A DNA stretch of 64,000 bases. It comes from Harmothoe impar. Lineage: Eukaryota > Annelida > Polychaeta > Phyllodocida > Polynoidae. Shown here in pieces: positions 47,630-58,092 of the stretch. Each line of letters begins with the position of its first letter. The first letter of the stretch is position 1. The DNA is taken from contig OX381713.1 in assembly GCA_947462335.1 (NCBI GenBank), positions 19,336,381-19,400,380 of the forward strand, written 5' to 3'. The notes below the pieces were generated by a model. It did not search any database and had not been told where the DNA came from. It saw only the letters and a list, made by a program, of their open reading frames with translations. The position numbers were made by a program, and so were the translations under genes.

Positions 47630-48030
47630 GTTTCCTTTCTTATAGATTCTGTGTCAGGGAAATCAAATTTTGAATCAACTGGGGGTCTGTCTCTAGTCCC
47701 TTTTACTGCCTCAGGAAATCGAAACCAGTGCACTTCACAGAGCACAAAACCATGCCTTCACGTGAACCAAGAGACTCAGTCAATGATTTAAATGGAATCT
47801 GTAAAATGTCTGCAACTATCCTACTACTTCCACTTTCCTTACTATCCTCTGCAAGTTGAGGAGGGGATTGAGAGCTGCATAAAGGATGGAAGATTTTGAG
47901 CTATACACCTACGTCCAAGAGTTGTAAATGACATACCTCTTTTATTCTGATATATTTCTGGTATTTTAAAGTCAAAGATGTTTTCCTTGATCGAAACTAA
48001 TGATAATGTTGTGGTTGTATTAGAGTGTGT
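47630..48030 (+). repeat. block F, copy 2 (empty site for the 50872 MITE)
   Basis: AAGAGACTCAGTCAA at 47777-47791 corresponds to the interrupted AAGAGACAC...ACAGTAAG of copy 3, so this copy lacks the insertion. Other landmarks are as in copy 1, with about 100 extra bp after GGAATCT. Confidence 0.85.
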
Positions 48031-48219
48031 ATTATGTGTGTGTGAGTGTACAACACAGCATACATGTTTATTTTTCCTTTAAAAAAAGGACAAATACAGA
48101 TACTGAATACCAAAAATTCCCATGGCTCATTTCCTATGGTTCATGTTCATCACACTTCAATTAGAACTAGCATTCTCTTGCTTTGGTAAGTAAGCTGCAC
48201 ATGGCCATATAATCATAGC

Positions 48220-48325
48220 TTATGAGTGGCACGGCCAGTAGCAATCAAATAAACTAAACTTTTTAAGAGATTTCATACAAATGATATTACCAGGACACCT
48301 GTAAATAGCTATAGGGCTATGAAAG
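48220..48325 (+). repeat. block B, copy 4
   Basis: GAGTGGCACGGCCAGTAGCA, ATCAAATAAACTAAAC, CCTGTAAATAGCTATAGGGC. It matches the left half of 42795-42935. Confidence 0.75.
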
Positions 48326-48714
48326 AAATGCAAAACTTACCAGCACCCGTAACTACCTAAATTGCTAGCAATATGTTTTCTTGCTAGAAACAAAATAATA
48401 TTATACTCCATATTAACATGATTATACCCCATATTAACATTTTGTTATAGTTGTCTGGACAACATTTGATGGTATGTCTAGTTTGGGTGGTTACCATAGC
48501 AATGGATTTGATATTTCACCCTTGTCTATAGGCAAGTCCATACACCAATTCATGAAGATAATATCAGAAAAAAATAGAGCTCTACTCCAGAATTTTCAAA
48601 AAAAAATTAATGTTCTCAAAATCTATGTACAGTACTGGTGAAATTAGGTCAATAATTACGTCCAGATTACAGGTACACAATATTAACCCTATTAAAAAGT
48701 TGATGTGCACACTA

Positions 48715-48935
48715 AAATAAAGCATGTTTACTTATCTAAACACAGTTGCCTGCACAGCACTGAAAATGGTCTCTTCACAATGATAGCCTTTACCTTCATG
48801 ACTATCCAGTCCAACACGGAAGTTTCCACCACTCGCCCTGAAACCAATCAGCTTTTCTGAATGTACCTCTAAATTGTTGCTGCATGAAGGGAGCTATCCT
48901 CCCAGGGCAGATCCACCTGGGTCAAACACTCTAAT
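48715..48935 (+). repeat. block C, copy 2
   Basis: TCTCTTCACAATGATAGCC, CTTCATGACTATCCAGTCCA, CCTCTAAATTGTTGCTGCAT, GAAGGGAGCTATCC and CAGATCCACCTGGGTC. Confidence 0.85.
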
Positions 48936-49334
48936 TTGTAGCATTTACAGTGTGCTAAGCCCTTTGTGTATTTGGGAAAACAGTACAACTTATGTGTATT
49001 GCATATCTAAAATCTGTTATGCTTAAATAACTAGACATGTTCGACTCAAGGTACATTGGCTGACCCTTGATGATTCTCTCATTTTATGATGTAAACTGTG
49101 CCATTTATGCAATGTTACTTTTACTGTTACTATTGAAGGACCATTACTGCACAGGTAGGGCCCTTATTGACACTTGGTCTCTTTGAGCCAAGTAGTCCCT
49201 AAGGGTTACAATTGGCCACCTAAACCTTTGAGTAAAAATCTTTTTATCTCAGTTCGGTGGGAAAATATGGTTACAGGCAGGTATTAGTTTCGGTCATATG
49301 ATAACTATTGTATTTATGGGAGTACACATACTGA

Positions 49335-49665
49335 CACCACATAGGTCATCTATAGGTCATGGGTATTTATAAGGTGACAAAAGGGGAGTGACAATGATTA
49401 TTCTCGGAAAGAGGATAGGGATCGTTGAAGCATTCAGGCTTGGTAGTGTTATGGAACTAAACAAGATATACTTGACCTAAAGGATATTGTTGCTGTTCTA
49501 GATGGTGTACCAGTCTCAAGGGGTATCATTAGGTTCATATAACGTACTATATAAAGTTATCAATAGAGTGAGTTAGCTTACTAACAGGTAGAAGAGTACC
49601 TGGTTTGGCATAGGATATATGTGCAAACAGCTATAGATATGGTGCTGAGATTATACCCTATAACC
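49335..49665 (+). repeat. block M, copy 2
   Basis: CATCTATAGGTCATGGGTAT, GACAAAAGGGGAGTGACA, GAAGCATTCAGGCTTGGTAG, GAGTTAGCTTACTAACAGGT and AGAGTACCTGGTTTGGCAT. Confidence 0.85.
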
Positions 49666-49794
49666 TACATCAATAATATGCTTAGTGGTAGAAGCTATTT
49701 TATTGACTCTAGGTGATATGGTAATGGACCCCTTGATCTAAGAGGGTTAACGAGCATGGGGGTAGGGGTTGGGGGTGGGCTAAGGAAATCCTAG

Positions 49795-50020
49795 CCCAAA
49801 ACCCACTTGCCGTGGATAATCACTCATCCTGAATACTTGCTTGCACACTAATCCAGTCTACAAGTAACCCCCCCCCCCCGAAAAAAGCTCTATCGTGAGC
49901 TACCCCTGTAGCCATGTCAACTCCTTGTATGACCACCCAGCACTGCCTCAGCATCCGGGACTTATCTAAGCAGCTACCAGGTAACTGCCTTTTAGCTGCT
50001 TCGAGAGGCACATGAAACAT
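49795..50020 (+). repeat. block I, copy 5
   Basis: ATCACTCATCCTGAATACTTG, GTCTACAAGTAACCCCC and CTCCTTGTATGACCACCCAG. The GCAGGAGGTAATCTGG part is reduced. Confidence 0.8.
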
Positions 50021-50524
50021 GAGGGAAGGAGAGATACTTATTCAATATCATATATCTTTTTCTTTCTTTCAAAGCTTCTCTACTCACTTGAAATGATCTT
50101 GAAGATGTAGTTGCCCACAGTTCCAAATTTACACTACAAAATCAAATATATATTCTTCATCTTCAAGATCATTCCAACCAGGATGATATACATGTATTTT
50201 TTTTTAAATAGTTGCACATAAAGCTTGCTGTTTATGAGGTATGCTCCGCTAAACACTTGACTTGATACACATTAAGGTATCACACCCTTCTGTCTTCTGT
50301 TATTTTGTTGGCATTTTGCCTCATCAATTTGAGATCACTTTGCAGTCATTCACAAAGGAGCAGTCACATGTATAATGCTTCTAATGTCATATAATTATGC
50401 TGATTGGCTTTGCACTATTTGTGCTATGATCAAATTACAGTGTTGATAGAGCCATGAATAGCACTACAATAAGTTCACTAGTATCTGCATAAAGATATAA
50501 TAAATGTAGTAGCCCGACAGAACC
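50021..50524. other. unannotated noncoding sequence
   Basis: TTGAAATGATCTTGAAGATG near 50090 faces ATCTTCAAGATCATT near 50160, a loose inverted repeat of about 15 bp. Otherwise nothing was recognised. Confidence 0.4.
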
Positions 50525-50720
50525 CTACCACTTCATAGGGGTTTTCATGCTATGCTAAGATAAAGGGAGCTGTCATTTACATCACTGTGGGTCCGCTATA
50601 AGTGGTGACCTGAGGCATGGGTAACTTGCACTTATAGCAACAACAGAGCAGAGCACACGAACTCACTTCCTATACTATGTGGAGGCTTTGTCCGCTGTGT
50701 TGAACCACAGCTGAGATCAA
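50525..50720 (+). repeat. block E, copy 2
   Basis: GGGGTTTTCATGC, GATAAAGGGAGCTGTCATTT, ACATCACTG, GGCATGGGTAA and TTGAACCACAGCTGAG. Confidence 0.85.
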
Positions 50721-50724
50721 GTCA

Positions 50725-51105
50725 AGATTCCTAGATTCTAGTCGTGTCAGGAAAACCGTAAGTGGAATCAACTGTTGTTTCATCTGAAATCTCTTTTACT
50801 GACCCAGGATATTGAAACAAACGCACTTCAGAAGGCGCTCAAACCATGGCTTCAAGTCAACTAAGAGACACCCCAGTAGACAAAAAACGTTATACAACAT
50901 TTTATAACGTTATATAACGTTAAAGAACGTTTCTCTAAGGCTCCTTACAATGGCATAACGGTACATGAAATTATATAACGTTATTTTGACGTAAAATAAC
51001 GTGTTTTTTTGTTAGCTGGGACAGTAAGTAGTTGGACTGGAACTTGTAAAAGGTCTCCTAATGTCTTACTACTTTTACTCTGCTTTTTGATAGGATCCAA
51101 GGTAA
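50725..51105 (+). repeat. block F, copy 3, interrupted by a MITE
   Basis: GTGTCAGGAAAACCGTAAGT, GGAATCAACTG, CATGGCTTCAAGTCAACTAA then GAGAC before the insertion; after it, AGTAG and CTTACTACTTTTACTC. Confidence 0.8.
50872..51020. mobile_element. CCCAG-ended, ACGTTAT-rich MITE, copy 2
   Basis: CCCAGTAGACAAAAAACGTT at the left; CCCAGCTAACAAAAAAACAC on the opposite strand at the right. The interior is made of ATAACGTTATA-type palindromes. Comparison with block F copy 2 gives a clean insertion into AAGAGACACAGTAAG, with AC as the likely 2-bp duplication. Confidence 0.85.
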
Positions 51106-51714
51106 GGGGTAGATGGGGCTGAGGGCTTTAACGACAGAGAGTCTCTACACACCAAAGATAGCAATGGCGTGGCAGCACTGAGGGTAAAACACAGATCTAA
51201 GGACACTTTTGCCTCTGAGTTTGTAATTAATTCTAGTCTTTGTCTTAAATGAAAAGGTATTGTCAAATAAAGATATGATCTGCAGAAAACTGCTATGAAA
51301 TTAGCCAAAAATCAGTGTTGAGGGGCAGTCCATAAAGTATGTAACTCCGGAGGGGGTGGGGGAGGGGGTCTCGGTCAGAGTGTAAGAAACAATGAGGGAG
51401 GTATAAGGGTATTGATGTCAGGAGAGGTAAAGTTAGAGTGTAAATCAAATATTCCTTTGCGAGCTCTTCACAGATCATTACTTGAAGAGGGGCTTTGGTT
51501 ATGTGACCATGATATGGCTGGCTGCTACTACAGCTGCCCAAAGAAGCTGCTGGACATATATAGTGCTGTCAACTGTCAACTATATCAAAAACATAGCTGT
51601 CAACAGCAACAGTTGACACCGACACCACCGATTTTCGATGTTGACAGCAAAAAGAAAAAGAAAATTGAAGTGTTTTTTTGGGGTGACCCTTGGCGGCTTC
51701 CGTAGATACAGCTG
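51106..51714. other. unannotated noncoding sequence
   Basis: GCTGTCAAC/AACTGTTGA-type short repeats occur at about 51565-51620. No gene recognised. Confidence 0.4.
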
Positions 51715-51960
51715 TTCAAAGAAACTGCTGGGCATATATTGGGCTATCAGTAAACTAAGTAACAGGTGTGGAGTAGCCAGCCCTGTCTACAGCTACTAGT
51801 CTTTACAACCTGCTCAAAGGGCCCTTTCAGATCTGTCACCAGGCCTGTCGGAAGCAACATCTTCAACCACATGAATAACCATTACTGTTCGAAAGGATTC
51901 CTTTATAGCATCCGTATTGATTGTCTCCGTTGCCTCCATAGTGTGTGATACACATGTTGC
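51715..51960 (+). repeat. block A, copy 4
   Basis: TTGGGCTATCAGTA, AACAGGTGTGGAG, CCAGCCCTGTC, CTCAAAGGGCCCTTTCAGAT, CTGTCACCAGGCCTGTC, ATCTTCAACCACATGAATAA. Confidence 0.75.
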
Positions 51961-52489
51961 TTGACATGTCAGAACACGGAGCTGAAAGCTGAAAGTATAA
52001 ATAATGTTTTCCGCATTATATTTATTGATGTTGTAGGATGGTGTGTTGAGATACACATGGAAAATACATTCTTACAATACATACTACAATTTTTCGTCCC
52101 TGTTTGATTGTTTACCATGCTGTCCTCTTTTGCATGAAGTTACCCATACTTGCATTGAAAGGGCCAATAAACACACAATCAGTATAGGGTGATATACAGC
52201 TGGGCATCTGACAGCTTTCCAGTAAATTAGCACCTTATTATAGTATCATATAATTCTCTATAAATACAGCACTCTGTATCTAATGAAATATATGTTGAAT
52301 AATAGGATTCAGGAAATGGAAAACATGTGCAAATATGATGGAATGGTTGCCTGGGCTGCGTTTGCTGAAACACCATCTTTAAGACAGAAGGCCGGGGCGA
52401 ATCCCATATCAACTTGATTAGCATTTTTAAATGAAAAAGCCCCTGGTGATGGGCTGACATCCAGCCTCCTTCTACTACTGTAGGGAAGG
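51961..52489. other. unannotated noncoding sequence
   Basis: Nothing recognised. Confidence 0.4.
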
Positions 52490-53255
52490 GGGGGGGGTTG
52501 TTAGGCCCTTATCCTACAAAATTGCCCTTATCCTACAAAAATGTATAGTTTTGTAGTATAAGGGCTGTCAGTCAAGTCCTTATCCTACAAAATCGGCCCT
52601 GATCCTACAAAAAAGTGCCCTTATCCTACAAAACCTATGTATTTTGTAGGATAAGGGCAATCAGTCAGGCCCTTATCCTACAAAATTGCCCTTATCCTAC
52701 AAAAGTGTCCGAGATGCTTTAATTCATTTGTCACCAGGTCTAGCCCAGAGGCATAGGGCCTATAGGTATGCTGTGGGATCAAGTTTATTTGATTTCCGTG
52801 TGTAGTCCAAAATGGCCCCTAAGATGGCACCCAAAATCTCATGTTTATTAGATTTCCTTGTGAAATATATGAAATTAAGGGTTGTCTGGGTGAAGTGCAT
52901 TTATTAGGCCTGACTGATACCCCTTATCTTACAAATCCTCCCTCATATAGGTTTTGTAGGATAAGGGCAATTTTGTAGGATAAGGGCTTAACTGATTGCC
53001 CTTATCCTACAAAAATGATATATGTTTTGTAGGATAAGGGCAATTTTGTAGGATAATGGCCTGACTGACAGCCCTTATCCTACAAAACCATATATTTCTG
53101 TAGGATAAGGGCAATTTTGTAGGATAAGGGCCTGACAGGTGTTTTGTAGGATAAGGGCAAATGTTGTAGGATAAGGGCTTGACTGACAGCCCTTATACTA
53201 CAAACATATATGATTTTGAAGGATAAGGGCAATTTTGTAGGATAAGGGCTTAAGA
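52490..53255. repeat. two-orientation minisatellite, CCCTTATCCTACAAAA
   Basis: The 16-nt word CCCTTATCCTACAAAA and its reverse complement TTTTGTAGGATAAGGG occur about twenty times, some with one or two changes. They lie in two clusters (about 52500-52710 and 52925-53255) with a non-repeat spacer of about 215 bp. Neighbouring copies often face each other across short gaps, so many hairpins are possible. Not a simple head-to-tail tandem array. Confidence 0.9.
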
Positions 53256-53259
53256 TTAA

Positions 53260-54163
53260 GGTAGGTCGATACCATTGACTCAAAAAGTTTAGAATTCCTC
53301 CAAATTTTTTCCAGAGATGCCTTAGATCATTTAGAACAAATATCTGAAGAGAAAAAAGGGGGGTCCCGCGCTACTTTTTTAAATACAGAATTTTGAAAAA
53401 TTAATATATTTCGATTTTTCTCTAAAAAATAGAAAAAAATATCACAAGTTCCATAATTTTATTTTGCCATAACCTGCAACCACAAAAATATGAAACATCA
53501 CACAATGAGGGCCCAGATATTTTTCTTTATTCCAAAAATACTTTTATGGTTCTGTGATGTGGCATTCTGGGTAAAAAAACAATGTTTGGTTGAAAATATG
53601 GATTAATTTGCAATAAATTATGCACAAAATCGATTAAAATCAATAGAAAAAAAGTTGTCATTTTTCTTAAACTTCATGAAATGAAATTTAAGATCATTTG
53701 GAAACTAGTAAGACTAAATTTAACATAGGGTCCCGCGCATTATTTTGGTGTTTTGGGCCTTTGAAGTAAAAAAGTACTGCAAAAGTGTGCTAAATAAGAT
53801 ATTTGAAGTATTGCATTATGGGTAAAATGCTAATAATCATGTTATGAAATGGTGTCATTATGTAGCCCAGGATATATTTCAGCAATCTATTCACCTTTAC
53901 AGTCCGAATTATATCATTTATTAGTTTATAAGTGTGGTTGATAACAAAATGTCCGAAATGCAAAAAAAAAACACCTTTAATTCTTGTACACAATACATTG
54001 TCGATAAAAAGCTCAATTTTGGTCAGAATTGTCCAAAATTTGACATGGGCAATGAAGGTATATATGACCATACACTTACCAAATATGAAGTCATTCTGAC
54101 ATGTTAAAGGTAGATGCGCGGAAACATGCGCAGTGGTCCCGTTTTCAATGGTATCGACCTACC
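53260..54163. mobile_element. 904-bp TTAA-type non-autonomous DNA transposon
   Basis: Exact inverted ends GGTAGGTCGATACCATTGA... / ...TCAATGGTATCGACCTACC are flanked by TTAA (53256-53259 and 54164-54167). GGGTCCCGCGC occurs twice inside. No transposase frame. Its ends differ from those of the 15747 element, so it is a second TTAA family. Confidence 0.95.
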
Positions 54164-54569
54164 TTAACAGGGGTGCGTTGTCACAGAATGTAGACATCTC
54201 CACAAACATTCTTCACATTCTTCAAATTCTATGATAGAAGCCTTAATGTGTACCAGGAAAATTTGGCAATGAGTGAATAACTTGAATAAAGGAATATTCT
54301 TTACAATGGTTATTTATTACTACTTTAGTTAATCGTTCCTCCCAGCATAGATAGTAAGTGAAGTAAGTAAACTTATTTTGAGCATATCATTCTAATGCCA
54401 TAATATGTCTGCATTATGATAAAGGATCTAAGAATTATACAATTTTCCATTTTTTAGAACAGCATGAAAATTATGTTATGTGCTATATAATATATAAACT
54501 GAATACTGATGCAGATGTTGACATATTCACACAGCATATTCTCACTACAGCCATTTTCAGCTGATGAGT

Positions 54570-54779
54570 GCTCAAATTAAGATATAGCATGTCAATGTTC
54601 TTAAACATGGTTCCTAAACACCCGCCAGCAGCCTGACTGTGGACTGCACAGAAATAGAAATGTCTTCTTTGTAGTAGCGGCCTTCGTGACTGTCCAGCCC
54701 AACTGGAAAATTCCAACACCAGTCCTGAATACCAAGTGATATTTCTGAAAACACCTCTTAACTATTTCCGAATAGACCT
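54570..54779 (+). repeat. block C, copy 3
   Basis: TAAGATATAGCATGT, TTCGTGACTGTCCAGCCCAA, CCTGAATACCAAGTGATATT and TTTCTGAAAACACCTCTTAA. The right end is cut by a hAT-like element. Confidence 0.85.
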
Positions 54780-55268
54780 CTGGGGCTCGATTCATAAGTT
54801 TGTACGATATAGAGGGCTATTTTACTGCTACGACCTGTGCTGATCGTCCAGGGGTCATTTTATACTATGCCTACGACACCTGGTGAACAGTTGTTAGGTG
54901 GAGAAAAATAAGCACACATACGACCAGCTTATCTCATACGACCAGATTGATTGATTGATTGATTGTAAAGTTTATTGGCCATAATTTCAAAGCATTGTTG
55001 TTGTTCCAAGTACAGCCAGTATAGTATAATACAAAGTGCCTGACAACAGATGTAGTGGCAAGATGCTCACTTTACATAGTATCACGGTACCAGAGTACAT
55101 TTATAAAAATCATCACCGGATCATTTAGAGTGTTTAAGTTACAGTGGTTTCCATGAGCATTTGTAGGATAACGTTGACAAAAGTGTCTATGTATTTCAAC
55201 ATTCTGATTGATATGACAGTACGATATAACAGCTGATGAAACAGCCTAGCAACAATGTAGTATTGATA

Positions 55269-56825
55269 TCACAGTTTGCCCTTAAATAGCTCGACAGTAG
55301 CTGCATGCTGATGGTCACCATCTAATTCATCCCAAAGCAGTTTACCTCTATATAATGGGCTGATTCTATACAATTCTTTATGCGGCCTAGACACCTTCAG
55401 ATTAACTTTTGAATTATTCCTTAGTACTCGAGTAGGTACTATTACATTATCATCCTCCTTTGAGAACTTATACATCATTGCAAGTAAATGGCAGTTGCGG
55501 CGATATTGTAAGAACTCAGTCTTACTATTTACATGTAAATCTAATATGCTAATGTCCTGAGGAGCTCTAATCGACATGGCTGCACGGAGGAAATGGTTTT
55601 GTATAACCTGGAATTTTCTGGAAGCCCAATGTGGACCACCATCTATTACATAATCACCATAGTCCTGTATTGGTAATACCATTTGCTTATAAATGTTTAA
55701 CGCTAGGTTTTCATCCGCATATTTGCATATACCTCGAAATTGACCTAATTTAGCATACAAAACGGCTTTTAATTTATGACATCGTTTTACAAAATTTAGA
55801 TCTAGGTCAACTAGGACACCTAGGTAATTAAAACTACAAACATTACCCAGCCTATCGTTGTTCAGAGTAAATACAATGTTAGCAACGTCTGGGGGGCTTC
55901 TGATACTATGGCACCACAGGACTTTTGTTTTAGAAGCATTAACAGTAAGCTTATTTTCATTACACCAGTTACCTATTGTATCAAGATCTTCCTGTAATAA
56001 TTCATGCATTATGTCAGGTTGTCGTCCCTTGATAACCACAGCCAAATCGTCAGCATATAGAAAGTAAGAGGCATTTTTTAAATGGCTGACTAGGTCATTT
56101 AAATATATAATAAACAGGAGGGGGCCTAGCACAGACCCCTGTGGTACCCCGCAGGTGATCCGTTGTGAGTCAGAAAAAACATTATTGGCTTTGGTTGTTT
56201 GACTTCTATTATTCAGATAATCCTTAAACCACAGAATACAGTTGTTGTCAAAACCTAGTTTTCTTAATTTGTTAATTAAAATTACATGATTTACAGTGTC
56301 AAACGCTTTACGTAGATCAAGGAATACAGTAACTGCTAGTTCATTCTTATTACGCGCTTCATAGAGATATTGGACTAATTTAAAGATAGCATCTCCGGTA
56401 GATCGACCTGGCATGAATCCATATTGGAATTTACTTATAATATTGTTGTCAAGTAGATATGTCATAACTTGAGAGTGTACATATTTTTCAAGCAATTTGG
56501 AAAAAACATTGAGTAGACAAATTGGTCGCCAGTTGGAGACATTACTTAGGGTACCTGACTTAGGTATTGGTACAATACATCCAGTCTTTAAAACATTAGC
56601 AAGGGGGCTACCTCCAATAGAATTGTTTATAAGGTGAGCGAGTAACTGTGGCTTACTCAATAAGACGTCTTTTATAACAGCAGTTCTAATATGCTCAATA
56701 CCTGAGCTTTTCCCTGTAGAAATATTAGAACAGAGTTTTTTAGCACAGTTTACATTACATTCAGGCAGAGTGAGAACAGCTCTCCTTTTGTTCAATATCA
56801 AATACCGGCACATTGTTAACATCAA
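55269..56825 (-). CDS. LINE ORF2, reverse transcriptase part (after frameshift)
   Basis: Reverse transcriptase and C-terminal region of the same LINE, which copies the element's RNA at the nicked target. Motifs: GKSSG (38-42), NWRPI (98-102), GFMPGRST (136-143), LDLRKAFDTV (169-178, first catalytic Asp 170), CGVPQGSVLGPLLF (225-238) and YADD (257-260, Asp 259 and 260). The catalytic triad is complete and there is no internal stop to residue 518. The listed Met lies in out-of-frame overlap; real homology begins near LPEC (residue 20). It overlaps the endonuclease frame by 65 nt because of the frameshift. The good preservation suggests the insertion is young, but this copy cannot make one protein without frameshifting. 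Confidence 0.92.
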   Translation of the reverse strand: MMLTMCRYLILNKRRAVLTLPECNVNCAKKLCSNISTGKSSGIEHIRTAVIKDVLLSKPQLLAHLINNSIGGSPLANVLKTGCIVPIPKSGTLSNVSNWRPICLLNVFSKLLEKYVHSQVMTYLLDNNIISKFQYGFMPGRSTGDAIFKLVQYLYEARNKNELAVTVFLDLRKAFDTVNHVILINKLRKLGFDNNCILWFKDYLNNRSQTTKANNVFSDSQRITCGVPQGSVLGPLLFIIYLNDLVSHLKNASYFLYADDLAVVIKGRQPDIMHELLQEDLDTIGNWCNENKLTVNASKTKVLWCHSIRSPPDVANIVFTLNNDRLGNVCSFNYLGVLVDLDLNFVKRCHKLKAVLYAKLGQFRGICKYADENLALNIYKQMVLPIQDYGDYVIDGGPHWASRKFQVIQNHFLRAAMSIRAPQDISILDLHVNSKTEFLQYRRNCHLLAMMYKFSKEDDNVIVPTRVLRNNSKVNLKVSRPHKELYRISPLYRGKLLWDELDGDHQHAATVELFKGKL

Positions 56826-58092
56826 ACTCAGCAGCCAGGGTGTTGCCTATAGTGGCATAATAGTTATTAACATAATTGGCAGTGTCACCTGGGGCCACCT
56901 CAATTCCTAATTCATTTACAAGTGACATTGTAACTTCAGAACATTTTCCCTTCCAAAGGTCATTGATTACTCTCCAGAAGAGTTTGGGATCGTTTTTATG
57001 CTTTACCAGATTCAAAGCTAAAACATCACGCCTGTTTTTAATAAGACGAACCTTTATCTGTTTCATTAGTCTCCTGGATTCATGTACATGGTGAATTAGG
57101 ACACCAGGCCTGATCCGGCGTGCCATAGCAAGACATCTTTGTCTCCGTGATATTAAATTTTTGACAGCTCTATCAAAAAATGGGTCATCCCGTCGGATTT
57201 TAAAATTCCTTACCGGGTGATTTTCGTCTAAGTAGTCAGTAACTAAACGTATTAGTAGGTTATAGTTGGTACTGAAATCACCAGAGTCCAGAAAGAGGTC
57301 CCAATTTACAGAGCTAAAATGAGCATGTACCTCTTCAGTTGTGTAACGTTTGTAGGAGCGCCCAGTAATATTCCTGAAGGCAGTTTTAGCTAGACGTGCT
57401 TGTTTTTTTACAACAAAGATGGGCACATGGTCCCCTATTATTTCATTGATATTACCCTTCATATGGACGTGCTTACAATTAGTGTAGATATGATCTAAAG
57501 TTGATTTACCAAAGCGATGATAGTAGGTAGGACAGGTTCCTAGTAACTTTAAATTGGTTTTACGTAGAAACGCAGCAAGACGGCGAAATTTAATACAATT
57601 TCTACTTCTTGTGTTTACATTAAAATCCCCCATAACCCATAGTTCCCTTTTATTGACAAGTGGCGGCTTTAAAAAATCAGCTAATGTTTGATAACAATTT
57701 TTAACTTTACCCCTAGGGGGTCTGTATACAGAGAAAATATATCTATATTTTTGATTAGGGTATTTTGTTAGTAGGCATAAACATTCAATGTCAGAATTCG
57801 AAATACACATTTCTGGACATATTTCAGTATATGCTGCATATTGTTGGTTCACATAGCAGCAAACTCCACCTCTAGAGCCGGTGGTTCTGTCCATTCTGAA
57901 CAGCTTGTAACCTGGGATTTCCATGTAAGTGTCAGGAGTATAAGGCTTTAACCATGTCTCACTGATACACACATAGTCCAGACCCAACAGGGCAACGCGT
58001 AGGTAGTTATGCTTATCAGCCAAGCTCTGGGCGTTTAAAGAGACAATTTTAAGTCCCTTTTGATTTTTGACATGTGTGAAATCTCTATACAT
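56761..58092 (-). CDS. LINE ORF2, endonuclease part (443 aa before a frameshift)
   Basis: The N-terminal half of the LINE polyprotein: an AP-like endonuclease of the exonuclease-endonuclease-phosphatase fold, which nicks the DNA target to prime reverse transcription. Visible motifs: SLNAQS (residues 18-23, Asn 20), SETWL (44-48, Glu 45), RGGV (74-77), YRPP (123-126), GDFN (155-158), TLDHIY (198-203) and GDHVP (220-224, Asp-His pair). All catalytic-type residues I can check are present. The rest (about 240-443) links to the reverse transcriptase. The frame ends just after SCSHSA. The reading continues in another frame as LPECNVNCAKKL, so a single frameshift near 56765-56780 splits an otherwise continuous protein of about 940 aa. 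The Met start is the first in frame; the true start could differ. Confidence 0.9.
   Translation of the reverse strand: MYRDFTHVKNQKGLKIVSLNAQSLADKHNYLRVALLGLDYVCISETWLKPYTPDTYMEIPGYKLFRMDRTTGSRGGVCCYVNQQYAAYTEICPEMCISNSDIECLCLLTKYPNQKYRYIFSVYRPPRGKVKNCYQTLADFLKPPLVNKRELWVMGDFNVNTRSRNCIKFRRLAAFLRKTNLKLLGTCPTYYHRFGKSTLDHIYTNCKHVHMKGNINEIIGDHVPIFVVKKQARLAKTAFRNITGRSYKRYTTEEVHAHFSSVNWDLFLDSGDFSTNYNLLIRLVTDYLDENHPVRNFKIRRDDPFFDRAVKNLISRRQRCLAMARRIRPGVLIHHVHESRRLMKQIKVRLIKNRRDVLALNLVKHKNDPKLFWRVINDLWKGKCSEVTMSLVNELGIEVAPGDTANYVNNYYATIGNTLAAEFDVNNVPVFDIEQKESCSHSA

Noticed and set aside
52490..53255. CRISPR-like array
   Set aside because: Repeated word is in both orientations with irregular gaps, and the context is eukaryotic.
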